Below are positions 54,851-64,000 of a DNA stretch of 64,000 nucleotides, one piece after another. The number at the start of each line of letters is the position of its first letter. Position 1 is the stretch's first letter. The DNA lies in assembly GCA_902702965.1 (NCBI GenBank), contig CACRXP010000632.1, positions 283,213 through 347,212 on the forward strand, in the 5' to 3' direction. Position numbers and translations under genes: made by a program. The notes beneath the pieces are model-generated. The model searched no databases. It worked only from the letters and a program-made list of their open reading frames with translations, and was not told the origin of the DNA. The stretch is from Spirometra erinaceieuropaei. Lineage: Eukaryota > Platyhelminthes > Cestoda > Diphyllobothriidea > Diphyllobothriidae.

Positions 54851-55689
54851 AAAACGTAGCACATACGGCCTGATCCGCGCACAGTGGAGCAGATTATCCC
54901 AGAAACAAGATGCCATCAACTCGGATCCCACCTGAGTTAGAGTGCCATAGGGTCCAAATTAACCATGAGCCAATGAGCCCAGCATTCAGCCCCCAGAAAG
55001 TTACAGACTACCCTTCAGTTATTAACCCTCCACGACACCACTTTTAACGCGTCGTTATAGGCTCGAGCGTGTCAGGTGTTTCATATCGAGGAATGTGCTA
55101 AAGTAATGTGGAAATGGATGCCGCACTGCCGACTTCGCTTTCTCCGCCCTCTTCCACACACCAGTCCCCTGTCCGAGCCAGTGAGCTGTGACTGGCCGAA
55201 ATTGGCGGACGGATCTAAACAGCCCGTCTGCACCTGCAACACACACGACCTGCACCCCACAAAGAGCACTACGTTCTCACACAATGGTATTGATTAGCTC
55301 AGATCTCACCTGCGTAAAAGAGCCCTAAAGGGCACATTGGGAAAGAGACATTGCCGCCTGACTCAGTCAACAAGTCAATCCATCAACGCACAAACAAACA
55401 CGGAGCTGACTGTGAGGTCTGAACTGTACCGTCAGTTGGAAATCTTCCAATCCACGACGTCTAGTGCGTCGTGATGGATTCAGGAGCATCAGATCTTCTA
55501 TGATGACAAATGCACTAAGGTGCCATGGAGGTGAAGTCCAAGAGTCGGTCTCACTAGCTCTTCCCTCTCACGCGTCCCAGTCGACTAACTCAGCTTTTCA
55601 GTCATCTGATGACGGGGTTTGGCGCAAGTCACAGGTGATAGGACGGGGGTTTATTTCTGGTCTTGGGATGCGTGGGCCGAGGGAACTGG
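54851..55689. other. Intergenic, decayed repeat
   Basis: Two similar segments (54915-54950 and 55295-55330, CGGATCCCACCTGAGTTAGA against CAGATCTCACCTGCGTAAAA) indicate further diverged repeat copies. No gene. Confidence 0.45.
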
Positions 55690-55984
55690 TGAGGTGTGGT
55701 AATGGAATTTACCGCACATTTTCACGGAACAGCATATGACCAAGGAGGCACAATTGATGGCTGAATGTCCATGGGCAGTTGAAATGGATGCGGCGGGTGT
55801 GTTTCGATGTTTCTGGCACTGGTTCGCCGGACCCAGCGCGAGGTATTTGCAAGTGATTGGCCAGGCCAATACCTGACGCGAGGGTGAGAGGACGGTGGCG
55901 AGAAGCTGAGATCGAGTCCGCACTGCTGCTGGATGGCCAGAAGTCGGGCGTGTCTCGCCGGCGGCGGCGGTGTTGGTGGTGGTA

Positions 55985-56092
55985 TTAGTAGTAGTAGTAG
56001 TAGTAGTAGACGTAGTAGTAGTAGTAGTAGCAGTAGCTCGGTTTCTGCCAGTTAGGGATGATGACGGTGGGGGCTGGTGGTGGTGGTGGTGG

Positions 56093-56135
<43 letters not shown>

Positions 56136-56152
56136 TGTCGTCGTCGTCGTCG
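55985..56152 (+). repeat. GTA, GGT, GAT and CGT trinucleotide runs
   Basis: Consecutive microsatellites within the LINE tail, in the part that encodes the Thr/Ser-rich spacer between zinc fingers. They create a spurious minus-strand poly-His/poly-Thr frame. Confidence 0.9.
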
Positions 56153-56689
56153 GCGCGGACTTGTGCTATGGATGATGGTGGTGATGATGGGCTGCTGACT
56201 ATCACGGTGCTAAACAGTATTGGCGGTTGTCAACCTCCTGAGGGTGAAGGTGGAGGTCATTTCTGTGATGAGGGAGTAGGTACCGCGTTGATAGTGCACC
56301 AGGTTCAATGATGTCCTACGAGGCTGATGCTTGCGCGCAATGTCCGTTGGTATCGTGGACAGGATGGCAAGGGTAGTTTGTTGGAATTGTTCGCTCGCGA
56401 GATCTGAGATCTATGAGTCGCTCTTTTAGCTCTGGCAGCTATGATCCGGTTGGTTCCGTGGACTTTTAGATTCATAAGGTAAGTTTTAAGTGCTCTTGTA
56501 ACGTCGTTTTCGACCAAACTTGTGAACGAGCACGCATGATGCATTGATAGCCTCTAGATCATGCTCTCGTCATCCACTCTCAGAGACGTGGCTGCCTTAT
56601 GGTAGTTGAATTTGCCTCAGCATGGCGTGAGTGCTGAAGATTCCGACCCGTTCCAAGAATTTCATACCGGGGATTCTGTTTTCAGAATA

Positions 56690-56962
56690 ATATTATCGAC
56701 AAAGACAAGGGAGACTGGAATGGCCATTTCTGGCTTATTAGCCGTTGTCAGCCAGTCATATCCAAGCGCGAAGTGTGGAGCACCCGAGGTACGAACTCGC
56801 GACCTGTTTGTTAGAACTCCACGCCTCTATCCACTGAGCCACGAGCCCGTTGTGCTGTCGGTTATCTATCGGGAATATACAATGGTAGGGGGCGCTCACT
56901 GATCGTTCTTGCGGAACTCACTCGTTCTGTTGTGCTTTATGGACACTCTCTCGAGCCCAGCT
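56690..56962 (-). mobile_element. SINE-A copy, permuted dimer, inserted in the LINE
   Basis: Minus strand: a 3' end (GAGCGCCCCCTACCATTG, 56880-56962) joins through a linker (CGATAGATAACCGACAGCA) to a head (CACGAGCC...GCGAGTTCGTACC) and body. The hammerhead-like motif at 56719-56763 has perfect stem I GACTGG/CCAGTC but CTGACAA in the core (G8 changed). Confidence 0.85.
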
Positions 56963-58620
56963 TCGGTATTCTCGGGGGGTAGCTGACTTGGAATTGGTTG
57001 AGCTTCCTCTTTTAGCTCAGATTTCTGACCCATGCAGCAGTGCTGTCAGAACGACGACCGGTACACCATCCAGTAGCCAGCTGAATGTCTGGCTAGTTTT
57101 GGTGATCCAGTGGGCTTTTTTCTCGTCAACCTAGAGATTTCTTGAAACTGTACTTCCGATGTATGCAAATTTGTCCGCTGTTGCAATTGCTGTCCGGTTG
57201 ACTTTGACATAGGGCCTATTATAGTCCGCGTCGAACGCTAGCTGGCGCTTAACAACCGTCTTTTTTGTTGATGGTCAGCTTGAAGTTGGAGCGAGTGAAG
57301 ACGAATAGGTCCACACTGCGCTAACTGTCCTTTTCCCGTGTAAGGTTTAGGGCGTGGTCATTGACGAACAGTAATCAGTGAGATTTGACCTTGAATACCC
57401 TCGAAGATCCTTTCGGGAGACGGATGTTGAACCGCTTTCCGTCAGCTCGACCGCTCCTTAGGGTTGACGTCCATCAGAATGGCAGAGAACACGAAACAGG
57501 ATAGCCTGGGAGTGAGTGCTCAGTCCTTCCCCCGCCACCCCTCCCCAACTGACCAGGGCGAATTTTTCAGTGATTACCCCGTTGTCCTCGACGAAAACCG
57601 TCATTTTATCGTGAAATCAACGTATCATTTGTGTGGAGTGCTACGGCCAGAAAATTTAAATCTGATCCTGCAAAGAACTTCGCGGTTAACGGAGTCAGGT
57701 TCATGGAAATGGTATAGAGGTTGGTTCTCGTTTGCCGGCACCTCTCCTCTAGTTGGCGGGCGGTGAATTTAGGGTCGAAGGGTTTCGCGGTCCCTGCAAA
57801 TACTTCAAAAACTTTCTGGCGGGGGGGAGGGGGAATCCCTGCTCCATACGGTTGGAATGGGCGCGAGTGAAGATCTTACCTGCGATGACGATTAGTGAGA
57901 TACCTCTGTGATTGTTAGAGATTCACCGGTTTCCTTTACCCTCGTATATGTCGACGATGGTTGCGTCTTCGAATTCTTGAGGAATTTGTCCCTGCCGCCA
58001 CATTTCCTGGAAGAGTGGAGTCAGCACTTCTATTAGCAGAGACCGCCATATTTTAAGGTTTCGGTTCGAATTTTGTCGTCTTTTGGTACTTTTCCGCTAG
58101 ATGTCTGTTGTACAGACCTGGTGGTCTCCTGCAAGGTGGGCGTGAGGTTGAGGTCAGCTTGGGATTCCACTTGAAGCAGCCTGTTAATGGCATTATCGGA
58201 GATTGTTGTCAGGACGGTTGAGGACGCTTCAAAATCTGCGATTTCACCGTGTGAAGCGTGGTTCGTCGGAGCTGAGCAGCGGTGCAGTCTTCTTCTTTTG
58301 TGGGAACGTTGACTACCTTAAACGGGGTGCAGAAATTTTCATGTCATTGCGGTCCGCATAACCTTGTCTTTTCAGCCTTATGATCTACCTGCATAAGTTG
58401 TATCTCCTACAGTCGTTGTGGCACAAGGCATATATTGCGGAAAAGTCTTTGGTTTACGTCTGTCCCGTAGTTGACGTAAGCGGTCTGTAACCTGTTCTCC
58501 TCGGAGAGCAGATCGCAAATCATCAATCGATATCGGCTAACCAATCCTGCTGTTGGTGGAGCGTCAGGGACGCCCGTCACGGCAGGGTCGATGACATTTC
58601 GCAGTTGACGCAGTCTCATT

Positions 58621-59105
58621 TATTATCGTAGAGAAATGTTTGGTCCTCCGTACGCGGAAAATATACGGCTTGTAGTTTGAAAACCCTGAATGCAAGTGTA
58701 ACGGCAGAGCGGGTTCAGAATTATTCGGGAATTGAAAAAGTTCCTGAAAACCGAATTATGTCTCTTTTCGAGTATAAAATCATAAGAAGTCGTAATTGTC
58801 TACCAAATAAGTAAAAGAATGAATATTTTTATGCATGCTTTCCATGAAAAATAATTTAATCTTTTAGGGCATCGAAAATAGATGGGAAATTGCATGCTAC
58901 TTAAGTAGTCACTTTTTACAAGGTGTAGTTTTTGCAAGGAAGCGGGAAGGAAGTCCATGCGAAAGCCGGCCTCCTGAGGTAGCAAAAATGTTATAGAATT
59001 ATGTTGCAGGCTGACTAGTTTTACAAACCTACTTAATGAGCCTTTTCGGAACGAAAACCAATTTGGGAATTTCGATTGACAATTCATGAATTAGCCCACC
59101 TACTG
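58621..59105. mobile_element. Long-TIR element M8, right half
   Basis: Starts abruptly inside the family body (GTACGCGGAAAATATACGGC) at the edge of the LINE and ends with GAATTAGCCCACCTACTG followed by TA. The left half is missing. Confidence 0.8.
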
Positions 59106-59344
59106 TAATAGCTCACAATCTTTTGCGTCGGGCCATTCTAGACAGTTGAGCGGCTACGTGTATATTTCTCCTCTACACCAACTGCGCTGTGTAAGTACTT
59201 TTAAGGGGCAGTATTTATTGTCCACCCAGAAGTCAATGCCTCAGTAGGCTGTGAAGAAGAAGAAGAAGAAGAAGAAGTGAGCGCATTTCTGACTAATCTC
59301 AACTGCAGATCCGTGAACCGTGTATGCAAGCTTTAGAAATTAGG
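59106..59344. other. Intergenic with GAA microsatellite
   Basis: A GAAGAAGAA run at 59250-59278. CTCAGTAGGCT and GCGCATTTCTGACTAATCTC recur at 59810-59860. Confidence 0.6.
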
Positions 59345-59720
59345 GCAAGGCCGGGTCAACTTACTCCGGGGAGCAATTTTGCTAGAGGAAAATAATTGAC
59401 GATATTTATTTGTATGGGCTAGAGAAAGACATAAAAAGACCCCCCAGTGGCTGTTGTGTGAGGGTGGTCAAGATGTTTTAAGGCCGTCATCGTAGTAAAA
59501 ATACGTCAATGAAATACCTTTTTGACAATACCTGCAAAGGGGCATAAAATTCACTCACTATTATCATTGAATAGTAAAAAAATGTTGCCTTCTTTTAATT
59601 GGTGACAATATGAAGGATCAGGATTTGTGATAGTGCAAACTTCTTAGATGTTCAGCTCTTTTGTTCTACACAAACGCCCCTAGGAGCAACCAGACCCGGG
59701 CATAAACCACAGCCTTGCCG
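59345..59720. mobile_element. Foldback element F, copy 2 (inverted, diverged)
   Basis: Ends GGCCGGGTCAACTTACTCCG and GGAGCAACCAGACCCGGGCA form weak inverted repeats. The interior (GACAATACCTGCAAAG, GACCCCCCAGTGGCTGTTGT) is the reverse complement of 40930-41100. It is bracketed by a direct duplication of about 50 bp (59230-59330 against 59805-59890). Confidence 0.7.
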
Positions 59721-60274
59721 AAATTCGGTCATGTAAAATTCAAGTCAAACCTAACCGTGGTGTCTAAGTGTTTTTAAAGAGCGGCAACTATTTTTAACCC
59801 AGAATTCAACACCTCAGTAGGCTCAGAAGAATTTAGACGCATTTCTGACTAATCTCAACTGTAGATCTGAGAATTATGTACGCAAACTTTAGAAGTAAAG
59901 TCCGTCAAGATCGTTCAGTTATTTCGCAAGGGGGAGGGGTGCATTCTATGGCTAAAAACTGAATAGGAGATGTACCGACGTGCAGCTTCGTTTCGGCATA
60001 ACGTCGCTTTTAAAATATGCATAACCGTTGTTTTTGTATTTACAACTGATTTTAACAATATACTGAATTCTAGTATGGAGTGGGTCGTGCGTGACTCCCC
60101 ATGGGAGAATTACGGCGTCACGGTGGACATCGTCTACATCGACTGCCGAGCTGTCAGGGAGAAGTACGAACAAGCGTGCGGTCACTGTGATAGGACAGCA
60201 CACAGAGATGCGCAATGATAAATGTGACGATTTGCACGGAGGCAGAAGGAAAACTGTGTTTTATTTGACCTATA
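59721..60274. other. Intergenic, unannotated
   Basis: Short frames at 59970-60218 lack homology. Nothing else seen. Confidence 0.5.
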
Positions 60275-60445
60275 CGTAAAAAAAACTTTGTGGCCCCGGT
60301 GAAATCGAATCCACGACTGCAAGGACTTGACTTGGGAACGACCAACGACTTAACCAGCTGCAACGTACGGAATCCGCGAACTGTGATACAGTAAGCGAAT
60401 TGTCCAAGCAGGATTTCCTTAGCAATTGGTTTCGAATCCACGAGA
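60275..60445 (-). mobile_element. SINE-B (tRNA-headed) copy 4
   Basis: GGCCCCGGTGAAATCGAATC (minus-strand GATTCGATTTCACCGGGGCC, a B-box-like T-arm) and the tail GATACAGTAAGC with AGGATTTCCTTAGCAATTGG match the copy at 44196-44400. Confidence 0.6.
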
Positions 60446-60689
60446 GGACTGCCAGGCTCACTTAATTATTTAGTGTTTTGGCAGATTTGAGTGATTCCCT
60501 TGATCCGTGCTCTTCAAAATCGGTTCAAATGCATTATTCAAATTTGCCAAAAACACAAATTAAGACTGCGTTTTTCAGATTTTACAAGGGTTTTTCCTGA
60601 CTTGAGCCAAGAATGAGAACATTCTATTCGACGTTAATATAATGCAGCAACAATAAGTTAGTAACCTCAGTGAGAGTTGTTTTCTGTTA

Positions 60690-61015
60690 ATGTAGAAGAG
60701 ATGGTGCCGAAAAAGACAAGGTAAACCTGGAACGGCCTTTTTGGCTTATTGGACGTCATCAGCCAGTCATACCCAACCAAAATCCCGGGTTCGAATATAA
60801 AATGATCCACACTTCGAGATTGGGTATGACTGGCTGATGACGGCTGGTAAGCCAGAAATGGCCATTCAGGTCTCCCTTGTCTTGGTCGGTAATACCATTC
60901 TCTTCTACATCCACTACTAGTCGTTGTGCGACTGCCTGCGAGGCTTCTAATATGAGCTCCAAGGCACAACGGAACAAGCACGTTCAGTAACCTGATCGGT
61001 GAACGCAATCTGTTA
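60690..61015 (+). mobile_element. SINE-A, inverted fragment plus long copy
   Basis: 60700-60778 is an inverted body fragment. 60785-61012 is a plus-strand copy with B-box CCCGGGTTCGAAT, body motif 60828-60872 (GACTGG, CTGATGA, GGCTGGTAAGCC, GAAA, TGGCCA, TT) and 3' end up to TCGGTGAACGCAA. Confidence 0.78.
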
Positions 61016-61382
61016 TGTTTTATGTTTACGCACGGATCATTTCACAGCAGACTTTCCCTTGTAGGCCTGCTTAACCCCACGATTGGTTTTACATTGTCCT
61101 AAATCCACTCAGGGGGCCTACGTCGTAATTTGTGAACAAACATGTCACAGTATGTGAAATCAATAAAAATTAGTCACTACTGTCTACGTCAGTAGCACGC
61201 GCAGCGTCTGCCTTCCGATCTACCTAGGACACCGTCGAGGTCTAAAAAAGCCAAAAGCGATGAGGCACTTTGCAGGATAGTGTGCTTGCTTTCTGTCCTG
61301 TAGGGAGTTTGATTTCAGTTGTCGTGACGAAGGGCAGTCATTCTAACCATGGCCACAAAAGGATTTTCATCTCTCAAAGTTT

Positions 61383-62003
61383 ATGCAGGATACCTCCTGC
61401 GCAAAATATCGCCTGCCTCACTACAGAAAACAGCAAAATTACCACAGAGTTCCGGAAATGAAGCGATTTTTTCCAACGGCAATTTATGCAGATTGCAGAA
61501 CGATGCTCATGCCGCACGTTACCCTGCAGGAAGTGACTTCAGATTATGTTTTGTGGCATTCAGTCTTCCAAACTCATCCTAGCAATCTACGGCCAACCAT
61601 GCATTGGTTTCGGGGCATGCCATAAGCAATGTTCTTTGCAATAACCGACTCCGCCCTTAGCGGCATGAAAGCCTACGGGTATCGTCGCCCTCAGTGGGAC
61701 AAATCTCGCTCTGAAAACAAGTTCCCCTGCCATTATCTGTCGTTTATCGAAGGATTTGGTATGTCTATTTGCTCTCTTTCTTCCGATTTAACTAACTACC
61801 TTTTTCACGTTTACTTCTACGGCAGTTACCCGAAGTCTTTTTCGTCTTTGTTACTTCACCTCATTAAGCCGTGTGTACGATTTATTACGCCTTACCCCCT
61901 CCCGATCTTGTCCCTTTGTCCTCGTCTATTCATCCTTTGCGTTTTCGATGCGTTGTTTTCTAGTATTCCCTTCTGCATCCCCCCTATCTGTCTTCTCAGA
62001 TAG
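61383..62003 (+). other. Unrecognised open frames, possible exon
   Basis: Two frames (61383-61625, 61629-62003). Between a CGCCCTTAG at 61654-61662 and a GTATGT near 61760, the second reads MKAYGYRRPQWDKSRSENKF then PCHYLSFIEGFG, unusually rich in aromatic and charged residues for random sequence. I do not recognise a family. It could be an internal exon of the next gene, or chance. Confidence 0.2.
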
Positions 62004-64000
62004 CATTTGAACCTTTCGTCATTTACATTTACAGAAATCCACAGGTAGTACAATATACTATACTTGATGGTACAGGCACTAGCTGCCAAGTCTGGTATGT
62101 CGTGTCACCTACGCATATACTACTGGCTGTCCGTCGACAGTTTATGAATAGTAGGCTGTTATTCCGTTGTGGCTGATGGACTCTGGCGCAAACATTTATT
62201 TCAAATATCAGTCTAACCCTATAAGTCTCAAGTAGACCGCTCTTCGCCAAGTTGACGATCCCTTTCTGAAGAAATCGAAAAATGGTGTTGCCCCTTCCGT
62301 TTTAGCATTTCAGTTTATTCTCCTTCAAAGCTTCGCTCGTCCCGGATTCTCCAGCCCTCTTCAGGACACCAGCCATCGGGATTTCGATCCGGACTCTGCG
62401 CGGTCTTTCAATCTAAACGCTGGGGCAGAGGCTTTCGCCCATTTTATCGGCACCTGTTATACTACTTGTAGCGCGCAAGAAATATCTGGCCCAGAGGAAA
62501 TAATTCCAGTGACGCATCAGCCTTCGCTATTCCGGATGCAGAGTTATTTCTCATTGGCCAATGACGTTTAGCCTTGAACTGCGATCGTGAGGCCTTTCGC
62601 TTCTCTTGACGCCCTCCCCCCTCACACTTTATCTACTCCTGCCATCCTCCTCCACCGTCCCCTTAACGCCTTCACTACCCGCCGCCTTCTTCCCTCGCAG
62701 TGCATGAGCTGCTGGAGCAACGGCACATTCTCTGTTCAGTCTATTGGGTCAGATACCTGGGGCTGAAGAACCTACCCCCTGGCTCCTACGTCCGTTTGAC
62801 ATAAGCCTTGCATTTTAGCCGGTGGTGACCCTGTTTGGTATGGAGGCGGCGCCAAGACGGAAGATAAATCGAGAGACGGACGATGCCGGAGCCATGAGTC
62901 TGAGGACAGTCAGTATTAAAGACTAGTTTATACCTCCAGAGCTCCAGGGTCTCAGTTATGTACCAGACCTGCAGTTGTTATATTCGAGGACATCGACTTG
63001 TGCGTCGGCAGGATTCCAACGGGTGTTCCGGATGCATAGCGAGTGCTCAGCTAGGCGTAAGGCCCTCAGTCTCTGCAAGGCAATCGTCCTGACATTTGTG
63101 GACCTCTATCAGACATTATTCACGCACTCCTCCCGACTCTAACTGCTACCCCCTTTTCTCCCCAAGTGCCATCTGCGAGCGCGCCATTTTACGGGGTTAT
63201 GACAACTTACGCGCCTACTTTCCGTCACGCGCATTTCCCGAGTTGTGCATTTATGCTTCACGAGACCACCAACGAGGCAGACCACATTCAAGTCTTATTT
63301 TGCCCACAGGTTAGACGGTTGCCGAGCTGTGTGAGACACAAATAGGTGGGCACAAGGGAGGATGGCAAGTTGGACTGACTGATTAGCAAATAATTCTTCC
63401 CCGCTCCCCTCCTCCTTCCTCCCAAGCGATTAGGCGCAGCCGTCCGAGACGAGACAATGAAAGCTGATTTAATGGAGTTGAAGGGCATGAACAATCCCCC
63501 GGATCCGGCCATTGTTGTGGTTTTTGGGCAAATGGGTGCAGCAATTGTTGCCTGGCCAGCTTCGAGTTAGTTCTGAGGCGTGACTTCGTGTATTTTTGGT
63601 AACAAACGCTAGCCTTATTTGTGCCCTCCTCTTAATAACTTATTTCAACGGCCAATGATATCTGGTTCATCTGCGCGACGAAATCGCAGGAAATTTTCTT
63701 TTTTATTAGGAGGCCAGGTCCCGGGAACCCCGTGATCGGCTCCTCCTCGTTAACGCCCGCTAAATGATGTCAAACTAACAAAATACTGTCATGCTGAGAT
63801 GGTGGAAAGGCGATAAGAATGAAGCCTTCATGGTGCAAATAGTTTGTCTCAACTGGTCATCGGTAGTGTCCATGAAACTGTTTTCCACGTCATCACTAAG
63901 AGCATCAGCTTAATTCCTTCAGGTATGCTTATATTATTCCATCTGCGTTGAAAGGACTCCAACAGATGGGCTTATGACTTCATCTAGGGACTGAAGGCAA
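62004..64000. other. Intergenic end of window, no gene recognised
   Basis: More GC-rich toward 63000. Frames at 63096-63314 (+) and 63288-63512 (-) show no domain. No repeat family from the rest of the window is obvious here. Confidence 0.5.

Larger units (their letters stand above)
55690..58620 (-). pseudogene. Degenerate LINE: endonuclease/RT polyprotein with C2H2 tail
   Basis: Minus strand, 5' to 3'. LRQLRNVIDPAVTG and LLSEENRLQTAYVNYGTDVN (58619-58410). QGYADRNDMK (about 58355). LTPLFQEMWRQGQIPQEFED then ATIVDI (about 58020-57945). NNHRGISLIVIAGKIFTR (about 57925-57870). FVFSAILMDV (about 57480). LLFVNDHALNLT (about 57374). FKLTINKKD and FAYIGSTVSRNL (57290-57130). After a SINE-A insertion it continues with NRIIAARAKRATHRS and LPSCPRYQRTLRASISLVGH (56305-56460), and finally IGLANHLQIPRAGSGEPVPE then CLLGHMLF (55700-55880). 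This order is that of flatworm non-LTR elements. Frameshifts, stops and missing blocks abound. The catalytic box is FVND where an active RT has FADD. Confidence 0.88.

Noticed and set aside
55651..56205. 184-codon minus-strand frame with a long poly-His and poly-Thr run
   Set aside because: It is a translation of GAT/GGT/GTA microsatellites and is out of phase with the zinc-finger reading of the LINE in the same place.

Overview
This is a eukaryotic, intron-rich and repeat-rich window, most likely from a flatworm and probably a diphyllobothriidean tapeworm (relatives of Spirometra, Schistocephalus and Dibothriocephalus). The basis is: (i) one gene split into short exons by 0.9-19 kb introns with GT-AG borders; (ii) a degenerate non-LTR retrotransposon whose C-terminal zinc-finger tail I recognise from flatworm genomes; (iii) two families of Penelope-like elements (PLEs); (iv) TTAGGG-related degenerate tracts. 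The species call is an inference. No bacterial genes, operons or CRISPR arrays are present.

The one host gene I can support is a plus-strand excitatory amino acid transporter (EAAT, SLC1 family), spread over 2344-49536. Seven exons were placed by homology and splice-site phase: 2344-2536, 7194-7404, 8714-8877, 9777-9903, 17326-17527, 30086-30220 and 49077-49536. All six visible junctions are phase-compatible, except that one internal exon (HP1/TM7, the NMDGT region) is missing. It should lie between 17528 and 30085, where a 46-base run of N (19690-19735) marks an assembly gap. The N-terminal exon or exons lie upstream and were not found. The last exon ends TM8 and adds a long Ala/Glu-rich cytoplasmic tail. 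A candidate poly(A) signal follows at 49885.

Everything else is introns and intergenic DNA packed with transposable elements: PLE-1 (11769-13159, RT plus GIY-YIG, frameshifted, inverted arms); PLE-2 copies (9191-9560, 33786-34722, 45595-46165), the middle one with inverted terminal arms, a 42-nt extension and a 14-bp target duplication; a dead LINE with a zinc-finger tail (55690-58620) plus a fragment of its 3' end (48400-48960); a CR1/Jockey-like LINE 3' end (20320-20925); about nine copies of a transposase-free element with long terminal inverted repeats and TA flanks; a foldback element (two copies); two tRNA-headed SINE families; a dispersed GC-rich repeat; and telomere-like tracts.

The most interesting hidden layer is RNA-based. 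Hammerhead-ribozyme-like cores occur in the PLE-1 right arm, near PLE-2 and in another repeat. A third version is carried by the abundant SINE-A family, in which the invariant core positions, a 6-bp stem I, a stem II and a palindromic stem III can all be drawn. SINE-A copies also appear as head-to-tail dimers. After 49.9 kb I found no convincing host gene.
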